64,000 bases of DNA, from assembly GCF_027580225.2 (NCBI RefSeq), contig NC_073337.2, positions 13,560,001-13,624,000 of the forward strand. The letters run 5' to 3'. The notes below the pieces were generated by a model that made no database searches, had not been told where the DNA came from, and saw only the letters and a program-made list of their open reading frames with translations. Source of the stretch: Misgurnus anguillicaudatus (taxonomy: Eukaryota; Chordata; Actinopteri; Cypriniformes; Cobitidae). Shown here one piece after another: positions 27,501 to 39,500 of the stretch. The position numbers and the translations under genes were made by a program. Within the stretch, counting starts at the first letter, position 1; each line of letters begins with the position of its first letter.

Positions 27501-30500
27501 ACAGAATGTTGGAAAATGACAAACGAGGTATCGTTGCAATCGGCATAAACCAGTGAATACAATTTCACAAAGAAATTAATATCAGACAAAGTATTCAGAA
27601 GTTATAAGCAGTTCCATAAGAACTGTTATAGTTTATAACCCCTGGGTGGCGCTGTACTCTGACTTCCCAGGTACCTTCAGGACATCATGTCGAAGCTCCT
27701 TACAAATTTTTGCGCGGATATGTCCAATAGTTAAAAAAATATAACAAATTATGTGAAATTTCAAAATGGCGGACAGGCGGTTCGGTCAAACCCGGCATAA
27801 TACACATCGACAGATGCGGCATGAGGTAAGCAATCCATAGACATCAAGATCATAATTTTCTGACAAACAGTTCAGAAGTTATGGGCAAAAATAGCCTATT
27901 TTATTATCTCATGACCCATAGGTGGCGCTGTCACCAAATTTGGCATGGACCCCAAGTTCATGGTCCACATGAAGTGTACCAAATTTCATTTGAATTGATC
28001 AAAGAATGACTGAGCTACAGCTTCAGAACCATTTTTGCGTCAACCTCGTTAAGTTTGCGCATTTATTACTTTTGAACAAAGATAAATATCAAAATTCTGT
28101 TCGGTCATTTCTATGCGGCTCACTCCAAAGATCATCTGTGCCAAATCTGATAAGAATTGAACCACATTTGAAGGAGGAGTAGCGAAAAAACGAAATACTG
28201 TACATTTCAAAATGGCCGCTACTGTAATGGGTGGAGTTTTACTGTAAAGTATCAAATTCAATAAGTGGGATGAGAGCAATCACGTGTACTAAGTAGAATT
28301 TTCATAGATCAAGCGGATCAGCAGTTATAACCATTTGAACATTGCATTTTTGCACTGCTGGTGGCGCTATAGAGTTAGTGCTAGAGACCCCATTTTTGGT
28401 CACTTGACTTTTCAGTACCACCTCCACAACTGTGCCAAATTTCATCATTTTCCTATGTACGGTTCATAGGGCTGCCATAGACTCCCATTGCGGAAAAATA
28501 ATAATAATAATACTGACAATTCCAATAGGTGTCTCAGCACCTTCGGTGCTTGACCCCTAATAATAATAATAATAATAAGAAAACCATCAAACGCAATAGT
28601 GGCCTGCCGCCCTGCGGGCTTGGCCCCTAAATACTAACTAAGAAAGTCATCTTTTGCAGTGTAAGGAATGAATACACTGCAAAAAATGATTTTCAAGAAA
28701 AAAATATCCTAGTGTTTTTGTCTTGTTTTCAGTAAAAATACCTAAAAATTCTTAAATCAGGGTTCCGACACCTGAGTTAACTTCAAATTCAAGGATCTTT
28801 CAAGGACTTTCAAGGTCCAATACCCTTAAATTCAAGGACTAAATGTGGGGACACATTTCAAGTGAGAGCAAGGTTACATTGTATTACCTTTAAAGATACT
28901 TATAGTTTCCTTTCGAGGGAACTCGCGCTGTGTCACTGCGGTGACACTTTGGAGACGCCTCCAGGGGTAAGTGCGTCTAAATGTGTATATCAAATTCAAC
29001 CAATGGTGAGGCTTAACTACAAAGAAAGGGTGACGCGGGAGCCAGGAAGTATATCGCTAAATAAATATTGCCAAAGATTATAGATATATTGCAGTTACAG
29101 GGACGCAGGAAGTATGGCAAGGGAGACGCAGCATCTTGTTCCCTTCTCAGGGAACAACAGTTACATATGTAACCTGAGACGTTTTCATGTGTCAAACACA
29201 ACTATGCAAAAAAAGCATTTTGGTATGAATCATGAACATTCGCATACAGAAGATATACGCATTTAAAACGGTTTAGCACGTGTGCTTAAAAAGTCTAGAA
29301 TTTTTATGATATTATCCTACACTACACAGAGAATAATATGGATTTTTCCCCAGAAAACTTCTTTCATAAAATAGATTCAAGCACTTTCAATGACCTGTAT
29401 CTATGTATGTATATTTTAAAAACTTCCCGGGGCCTTGAATTTTTTTTCCCAGATTCACAAACTTTCAAGGATTTCAAGAACCCGTGGGAACCCTGATTAT
29501 AAACAAGTTCTCCATGTGAGTCTTTATTTTTTTTTCATTCATGTGCCTTCATAAACTGAATCTGAAAATGTGCTCCCGCTCTCTTGACAAATGTGCTCCC
29601 GCCCTTGTGGCAATCCATTTCTCGTTACGTCAGTTTGACGGCTTGGGCAGAGCATTTGTTTACCCGCCTCCCTCCATTTGTTAGTCTGCTGCGAGGTCGA
29701 TTTCTGAATGAAACACCTACTTTTCTTTATCCAATCAATTCACAGTAAAAACACAAGCAATGCCAGTTATTTTCCTTGTGTGATATCCCATTTCAAGTCG
29801 ATCAAGACTTCCTGTTCATGGGGACTTCAAGAAACAATGTACGATATACTTTTACTATTATTGTATACAAATAAAATGACATTCCCTTCAAACTAAAGTT
29901 TTTACTACATTTTTACTGCAGTTTGTTTAATTTTCTTAAAAAAAAAAAAAGATTTAATTTGCTACAATATTTGGTCTATTCTAAATTATGATTTGTCTAT
30001 AAATGAAAGAATGAAAAAGTAATGAAAAATTACATACATATTGCAAAACACTATGGGGCAGTTTCCCTTCGGACAGGGCTAAACTCTACTCCAAGACTTT
30101 CAGCTGCCTTAAAGGAATAGTCAGTTTTCTTAAAAGAAAAATCCAGATAATTTACTCACCACCATGTCATCCAAAATGTTGATGTCTTTCTTTGAAATTA
30201 TGTTTTTTGAAGAAAACATTGCAGGATTTTTCTCATTTTAATGGACTTTAATGGACACCAACACTTAACACTTAAATCAACACTTAACAGTTTTTTTCAA
30301 CGGAGACATTAATTAGTATCAGTTGACATACAACAACGTCGGAACGGTCCTCTTTCAACATACTTGTAAACACTGGGGCGGAGTTTCGCGTTCGTCCTCT
30401 GTGACCTCTTGACGTCATGACGTATTGCGTGGGGTCACGCTGACGCTTTCAGGACCGGAGGAAGATGAGAAATTTTGGTTTAACAGTGTATATTTGTTAT

Positions 30501-33500
30501 TTTTCTTGTCAAAAATGACAATCGTCTCGCCAGACAAGACCCTTATGCCTCGTTTGGGATCGTTTATAATCCTTTGAAACTCCTTTGAAAAAAACTGTTA
30601 CGTGTTAAGTTAAGTGTTAATTGTTGGTGTCCATTAAAGTCTATTAAAATTAGAAAAATCCTGCAATGTTTTCCTCAAAAAACATCATTTCTTCTGGACT
30701 GAACAAAGAAAGACATCAACATTTTGGATGACATGGTGGTGAGTAAATTATCTGGATTTTACTTTTAAGAAAATTGACTATTCCTTTCACTAAAAACAAC
30801 TTGCACTAACATATCTTAACATATATCAGTGCCATTGCTTTGTCTTAAGGTGCACACCAGTAATGTTTTTGTAAGGTATTTTTGTAAAAATATAATAATA
30901 TAATGAAGCTGGCTTAATCTAAACCCTGTCCAGGAAACTGCTCCTATGTGTCACTCTATGATGATGAAAACAGACAAAACCCGAGGTGAAAAATCGGTGC
31001 GAAATACTACAACAGAAGTTGATCTACCACACACAAAAATCACAGATACAAAGTCACTCACCATATTGCTGGCCTGACAGCATGAACAAGACAAAGTAGT
31101 TACAGATATCTGTCAGTACTTCAACATTTTAAAAAAACATCCCATTGTGAAATAGCTTTTTATAACTACATATCAAGAGGGGAAATGATAACAAAAAACT
31201 TAATGACGTGTACCTGCACAGGCTCCTGCTGTTTGAAAACTGGGGTGAGGTCTGGGAGAACAAGGCGGATGTATTCCTCTTTAGTGCACTCTTCAGCAAT
31301 GAGCAGCACATTTGGAAGTACGAACGGGACCATGTCTGGATTCACAAACTCGGACGCGAGGGCCGGGAGAATCCGATAGATCACCACTCGCTGAGGTGTA
31401 AAAAACAACAGCTTTAAGCTCAGCATCACAAAGAACACACGAACATAGACGTTATTAAACACAATACCACAACAAGGCCATATTTTTTGTAGGTACATGA
31501 AAATATTATTTAATATTTTATTAATAAATTTTTTATCAATTAATATTTAATTAATAAAATGTTAACAGACCAATAGTTTCATAACCAAGGCATAACTAAA
31601 TAAAGAAAACTAATGGACACAGTAATGGTTCGTTTGCAAATACTTCATTTTCCTTTGCTTCCTGATAATATAAGCAAGGCGACGTGATTGTGGAAAAAGT
31701 CAACCAGCTACCTTTTAAAAAATTTTAATAATGTAGATATTGATGTTTATGTGGAATCACATAGCTTATGTTAGGTTATAGCGATGCTAAGGTGTTCTGA
31801 ATGGTTGGTAATGTGTTGTTTTAGTGTTCCTGTAGCATAAATGCTACTTTGATTCCCAGGAAACAAACATACTGATCAAATATGTAACTTAAATGCACTG
31901 CTAGTTGCTTCGTTTGCATGAAAACACACAGCCAAATGCATAAATGTAAACAGCTAACTATAATAGTTATAGACATGTTTGCCTTATTAAACACCACTAA
32001 TAAAATTATAGCCATACATTTAAATCTAGATAAATAAAATCAAGTTTTGCTATATTACGGTTGAATATTCATTTGTTAAATCAATTAGCAAATCCAACAG
32101 TGTGTTACTATTTTTAATGCTGCATTATTAGCACTTGCCTTAGGCAGCTTGGGCAGAACTTTGGGGAGGCCTTTGTAGAACTGGGACTTCTGTAAGTTGT
32201 CCTGCTGGAAAAGCGAGTCAAAGTACTGAAGAGTCTTTGCTCCGACATCATCGAAGAAAGGAATCTGAGTACATACACAAACACACACACATTAGGATGT
32301 CAATTTTCACTCTTAGTCATAGTCATCGACACAATATGTTGCCTTTGACGTAGACCTGCCCGACTAACATTAACTAACATTTAGAGCCCGACTAATATAT
32401 CTGCAGGGCGATATTATCGGCCGATATTAGGCATTTTCCAAACTATCGGTATCGTCATTCATAATGGCCGATAAATGAATATTTTTAAAAAACAGCCTCC
32501 AACCATGTCATGAGTGTTGCCGTTGTATAGTTTGTCCACCAGAGGGCACTCTACAACCTCCCTGTTGGCAACACTCGTGTATAACGTGTCACACATCCTG
32601 CAACCTCCTGATCCAGCCAGAGTCGGGCAGAGAGAACAACGGTTAAGTGAGTTCATGGTGAGTTGGTCACGAGACAATAAAAGAAACAAGTTTCTTTTTA
32701 AAATGCATTAACATATTATATTAGATAAAACTCATAAATAACTACAAATAACTAATGTTAGGGAAATCTGTTAATGTTTTGTTGCGCGTTTCTGAAATAG
32801 GAAAAAAAAGATAAAAATATCGGCCGATATATCAGAATATCGGATTTTAAAACCAACAAACATTTGTATCGCCCTTCTAAATCCTTTGTCGGGCTCTACT
32901 AACATTGCAATGTTTTGTTTTTCTGCAACATATATTGCGATGTAAGAAATACTGGATGCCTTCGCCAAATGACTTATAAAAGATAATTTTAAGAGGAATT
33001 AACTTCTGCACTGCATTTTTTGTATGGGGGCGATTTCCCAGACAAGTACCATGGTTTCACGGTGTTGCCATTGCAACACTAAAATGTGTTATTTTCAAAT
33101 GCCAGGTAAAAATAAAGCCTTTAAATTATAATATGCTTTAAAAATGTATATATCATATTTTCGTAATGTATATTAATGTAAACATCAAATCAATCATGAT
33201 TTAATGAATTTTGTATAAACACAACTCATACCTTGAAGACCGTATCACAGAATATTTGAGTGGTTTTGAAACCTTGACTGTTTAAAACCTTGGTATACCT
33301 TGAAAACCGGTAACCGGCCCATGCCTAGTCTTATCCTAGTCCTAGACTAAAATGCATGTTTGAGCTGCCTTAACCCATACAGCAAAAAATAATTCTCTGG
33401 CCAAAAATATGCTATAAAAACATATGCTAAATACATTATGTAGAAAGTAAAGCCTAATTAAATGTATTTTTGAATTTGAATTATTTTTACTTTTAACCTA

Positions 33501-36500
33501 TTTAAACCTAAACATAACAATTTTTCTTCCCATGCAATGTGAATATATTTCCTTGGTTTGAAATATATGGAGGGCTAAATATATATTTAAAAACTATTTT
33601 TTAAACATACTTTTGGCCGTTTTTGTATATTTTGAAATATATTTAAATATATATATATTTTCCCATATGGGAATTTAAAAACATCTTGCACCAACATATC
33701 TTCACATATAAGTACCATTGTTTTGTCTCAAGATGCACACTAGTATTGATTTTTGTAAATCATGTTTGTAAAAACTACTTAATTTTGTCCTGATATAACT
33801 AAGGCCTAGTCCTGGATTAATTTAAACCCTGACCAGGAAACTGCCTCATAGTGTACCACTGACAAAGGGGAAAAAATGCTCTGTATGTTCTGCGATGTGA
33901 CTATTGCAGATGCAGGCATTGCAATGTCGATGATGAAATGGTCTATTGCGCAGCCCTAATTTGAGGTGTCAGACATTTGTCTTGTTTTGTAGTACTTTCT
34001 TACAAATATATTTAACAAGTAACAAGCATAAGAAGTTATCAGTAAGAAGATAACATATCTGCTTTTTAATATAACAATTAACAATTTCCTTGTTCAGCTG
34101 TAAGTAACACACTCATGAGGGTGAGTAAATAAGGGGAACATTTTCATATCTAGGTAAACTATTCCTTTAAAGGTGCAGTGTGTAAATTATAGCAGCATCT
34201 AGTGGTGAGGCTGCGAATTGCAACCAACAGCTCAGTCCACTGCTCACCCCTTGCTTTTGAAACGCATAGAGAAGCTACGGTAGCCGCCACCGGAAAAACA
34301 TGTCATCGTCGGAGACAACTTAGGAAAAAAGTTTGTCCGTTAAGGGCTTCTGTAGAAACATGGCGTGACAAAATGGCGACTTCCACGTAAGGGGACCCTC
34401 TGTGTATGTAGATAAAAACGTCTCATTCTAAGGTAATAAAAACATAACGGTTCAATATAAAATAACCCCTGATAATATAGTTTTGTATATTATTTTGCAT
34501 TTCTGTCAAGAGATCCTTCTAAAAATTACACACTGCACCTTTAAGCAAAAGTGCTGGAAGACAAATATACAAGAGAACTGACCTTGGTCATCTGGTCTGC
34601 ATCTGGTCGCACATTGGACGTGACGCTAAGCAACATCTTCACATGTTCCCTGACCTCCTCTGGGATCTGGCTCAACACTCCAGGTTTCAAACGACTCAAC
34701 TGCACACAAAACAATGAAAACAGATAGATAAATGAGAAGGTAACTTGGTGGACATCTTAATAGGATGTTGACACCGAAAAACCATGTATGCTTGTTGATG
34801 CTCTATATGATGCTATAAGACAGTTCCTCCAAAAAAACGTGATTATGTGATCGCATGATTCAATGCATAATCAGCCAAAGTCTGCATATTTATGCCGGGG
34901 CGGCATTTTTTCAAATATGCCGCACTTTCGCAGCATTGATTGCAGATTTCAGTGCGCAAAATAAACAGGGCATGCACGATTTCATAATCCCCGCATTTTC
35001 GTAGCAAAAATCAAGTATAACTTAGCAGAAAGTTGAAAAATTTTGTATTTACTTCACACAAGTGCAGCCATATCCCCTTTGCCATGGGAACATTATGAAG
35101 TGACATGATTATCATTGAAAAGGTGCAAAAGCTGCAAACAGTTTTTGCAAGTTCCCGCAAGTTCTTTACATAAAAAATGGCATATTCCATAGCATTTTTT
35201 AAGAAAACGTGCCGCAAGATTAAGGATTTTTACCTGTAACAATCACAAAAAACTCTCAGTTTTTTTGGAAAGACTGATAAGAGCTATATTCTGGGAAGAT
35301 TTTCTGAGAGATCTGAGAACATGGCTGTAGGGATTTGCTCCTATTCAGGCACGAGAGATTCAGACAGGCGTTGTGGAGTTTTTGCACATCAAATTCAGTA
35401 AACGATTGATTCATTGTCAGGCTGGAGCAGAAAGTCTCACTGTATTTAGCAAATTTATAAATTTGTCTGCTCTGAAAATTATGTACGATCTACTCTTGGG
35501 GTCCAAGACAAACCTGTTAACTATGAGAGACATGAACATTGACAGTGTACTGTACTTTGTATACTTCTCACCTGGTCGAGTTGTCGACTGAAGCTCTTAT
35601 ATATGTCCTGCTTGTTGACTTGAAAGACGGGCTTGCCTTCGTTAAACACGGCGTGGATCAACACGCCCAGCGAGTACATGTCGGAGGCCGCGTCACAGCT
35701 GACTGACAGAATGTACTCTGGGGCAACATACTCTGGGTTAGGCAGGCAGAGAGATGGTAGATTGGGGTCCCACTCTTTACATACATACTTGGGCTGAAAA
35801 GGAAGAAACAAACAAATCACAAATTAAACTAAGGAACTTTTCATACATGGTGCTTTCTTGTGTTAATAAAACTACACAACACAAGTGGAGGTGGACACAA
35901 AAATGTGCCTTGTGTAAACTGCCACAAAGATACTGTAATGGCGCTTTTCCATCAGATAGTATGTCCCGGTATGGTTCAATACAGCTCACTTTATCAAATG
36001 GAAAAGCGCAATATGGTACAACCAAGTTCTAAAGCACCATGCGTACTTCACAGAAGAGGCAATCCCAGAATGCATTGTGCCCAGCTAAAAGAAAAAATAC
36101 TTCCAAGATGGTAGAGAATTTAAAAGAAAACATTTAATTTAATTTTTATTTACAATTTACATTTCTACATTGTGTGTTTCACATTTCAGTTGCTGCCTAA
36201 GCAGAAAGTTTTAAATCAGTCACTTAGGTTTATTTGATGTAGAAAACGATCTTGTATGATAGTTAGCTAGCAGATAATTAAAAAGCTCACTAGAGTCATC
36301 TTTGTGTAAATAAATCCAGTTTCTAACCTCTGCTTCTGAGGGGTTACTAGAGGAAATACTGAAGTCAAACCCCATGATTTTCCAAGCTCCGCTTTTATTT
36401 AAGATGACGTTCTGTGTACACAAGTTACGGTGAACCATTTTTACCCCATTGTGGAGAAATGTCAAACCCTCTGAGATCTGGAGGAAGAAAACAGGGAAGA

Positions 36501-39500
36501 AAAATTAACATTTCAACTCCAAAGAACAAAAAGAAAACTGTATTTTGCATAAACAAACGCCTATTTAAAAAAAAAGGATGTTTTACTACTAAGGAAAAAT
36601 AGGTTTAATCTCATCATTACTCTCCAGTAATATCTCCAGACATGACCATTCCAATACTTTATTGTCATTTAAATTTTCCTCTTAATAAATGCACTACAGA
36701 CTCACCTGCAGTAAGCCGTATTTGGTCTCCACATCATAGAGTTTGTATTCTTTGATGTCTGTGGGAACAGGACTGGGAAGATTGTCCCATTGGCCGAGCA
36801 CATTAGCTAGACTGGCGAACACAGGCTCTGTGCAAAATGCTAGACAATCTCTAGAGATAAAGAATCAAAGACATTTAATGAGAAACATAATAAAAGGCAG
36901 ATAAAAGCAGGAAACAGAAACTTATTTGCTTTGAAGCAGTACAGAATTTTTTTGATCCAGGTACGAGTTTCACCACCAGCATGTATTTATCAGCCACAAA
37001 ATAACTCCAAATCTTTAAAGTGGACCTCTTTTTTATTGCTAACAAATAAAAAGGTATAATACAATGTGTTCGCATGGTTTATGGTTCAATTAACACATTA
37101 TTTTCCACACACCATACATTTTTGTAGCTCCAGATTTCACTCTTCCTGAAATGCACGGATTTGAAAAGCTCTGCGTTCCTGATTGGCCAGCTAATCTGTA
37201 CGTTGTGATTGGTCTGAATACGTCTGGCGGAAATGTGACGCTCCTTACCATGTTTGAAAGATTCTGTTGCTAACAGTTAACCTTACAAGCTGCGAGTCCG
37301 AAGCGGGAGGAATTATGACAATGTCGGTCTTCTCCCAGGAAGTAAACTGTTGCCTACAATCCGTGTGTTTGTTGTAGTACAAGAAAAGAGATATACGTTG
37401 GAGACGATAACTCGAGTCATTGTTTACTTCGGGGTTTGTACCTTTTGCATATTGTTAACATGTACTAATACACACTTATACACGAAGGAAATGTGAATCG
37501 GACAATAGGTGCTCTTTAAGTGTGCGTGTCATTCATTGAGGACAGAAGGGAAGAAATAGACCGAACAATTCTTGATCATGGGACTTTGGTTTAGGTTTGA
37601 TTATTCAAGATCCAATTTAGAGTAACTTTACCCTATTCCTTCGGGGCTTGTCATAGCAAATACATTTTAATGGAGTATCTTTTTACACTGAGTGCAAATA
37701 GTGTCCCTTGTTGGCAAATGCCATTTACATAGCTCCGCCCACCAAAGTCTGGTTGGAGCACTAAAGTTTAAAAAACATGCAGTGGTGCAAATTTTAATTA
37801 TTTACACTGTATGTTAATTATTGGATCCTGTTAATCTAAAAAAAATATTGAGGTGCAAATTGTATCTGTCATATCTAATTAATACACTTATTGTAAAATG
37901 TGATAACTTTATTTTTTAAATAGCATACCGCTAAGAAAATGCTAATATTGTCACTTAGTGTAAATAGAAAATGTTTTTTTTTTTACTTACTGTAAATAAC
38001 ATCTAAAGCTATTTGTACTTGGTGTATATAGACGCTGGCATACTTTAAAGTGCAGCTTGAATTTTAGAAAGATTTATATCTAATAAACACAAACTGTTCT
38101 GTCTACACCTTCTTATTTTATTAGGGATGTAAGCGATGCAAAACAATCACAAAATCATTTACAATATGAGGTTTTTGCTGAGGTAAATTTTTTTATAATG
38201 TTTGTCTAGGAAGGCAGGTCACTAAGTTTTTAAGCCAAGTGCTGCACTAATAAAGCGGTAAATGAATTTGTGTTTGCACTGTGGTCACCTGGACTCCTCT
38301 AGCGGGTGCTGAACCGTGAGGAGGCGCGGGTGCCGTAACCGGGTCAGCTGCTGGACTCCTTTCTTTAGTGAATCAATGATCTGATCCTTCTCAAATTTCT
38401 GATACCGATCAATGATCTTCTTATCGAACACAAAGACTGCCACTTCCTGTAAGAAATTAAAAAGCAATTTAAATGTTTAAGAGATTGAATCAGGATAAAA
38501 ACTGCAGTTTCTCTCATCGTTAAGTATTTTAACATTAATAATATTTATAAATATATTTTTTAAATATTAATATTTAAAAAACATTTTTGCAAATCCATCA
38601 CTCTAAAAACTTTTGGCCACAGCTGTACAGTATGATTTTCTGAAAAGATGTTATGAAGCAGGTGTGTCATGATAAGCACTTAAAAATAAATGGGCAAACA
38701 ATGCTAAAAAACACAATATACTAGCAGCCATACTATGTATGCAGCACTTATACAGGCCGGCCATTACGTCGTTTTATAAAAGCAATCAGGTACATTTTAT
38801 CATGCAAGTTATAATCATACTTTCAATATTTTACTCGTATTGATGCACTACAAAGCTCTCTTGTGAACAAAACAATAGCATAGTTAAAAAAAACCTCCAA
38901 CGTGCAAATTTTAAGCTTAAAGTAACTACAAAAAAACAACAAAGGAAGGACACAAACTTCCTCTTTTACTCTTTCATGAAACCCACAATAAATGTTTCAC
39001 CACATATGTTGCAACCATAATCAACATGTTTTTCCTCTTCTCAACAAATAACTTAAATAACTTAAAAGAAATCTCTATAAAACGAGCAGAATCTACTATG
39101 TCATACTAGTTATAAGTAACTGAGTTAAGAAGAGGGCAATTGTAATAACCTGTTTGGTGGATTTTTTGGTGCCATTGTAGATCCTCCAGCACATTCCAGG
39201 ACCACCACTGGCGATATGTCGGCCCACCTCAAACTCCCGCGTGACAGGGTTACCCATGACAGCACTGGTCATGTCGGCTGTCACCTTGGTGACGGTGCTC
39301 TTTAGTTTATTGAGCATGGACTCCATGATTTCACTGACTGCCAACCTACAACAGCAAATAGCAACGTATTGATTATGCGCTGTTAAGTTTTTAATGCCTA
39401 CACAAGCTTCTCTGCTAATACAGAGATCACAGTTACTTTTGTTTCTACCAGTGTTAGGGGTAACGCATTACAAGTAATGTGCATTACGTAATAATATTAC

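Larger units (their letters stand above)
8304..28629. repeat. 20.3 kb head-to-tail array of ten related units in SCYL2 intron 9
   Basis: Ten units begin at about 8304, 9629, 12119, 14253, 15569, 17326, 19827, 22027, 24163 and 26231. Each starts with TATAGCTGCAAGCAGC (or a close variant). Unit backbone, in order: acidic A/C-rich head with CACAGCA repeats; one to three antisense tRNA-like modules; TCTGTTCGGTCATTTCTGTG with GGAGTAGCGAAAAAA; AGGTGGCGCTGT boxes; CAAAATGGCGGACAGGCGG; a TTTGCGTCAACCTCGTTAAG block; and a tail CATAGGGCTGCCATAGACTC followed by (AAT)n. Several units close with a hairpin CAGCACCTTCGGTGCTTG and CCCCTAA. No protein of any known mobile element can be read in any frame. Confidence 0.93.

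Noticed and set aside
39326..39344. Upstream start of SCYL2 six codons before the ATG
   Set aside because: It would need a TTG start; the ATG at 39326 opens the conserved MESMLNKLKS.
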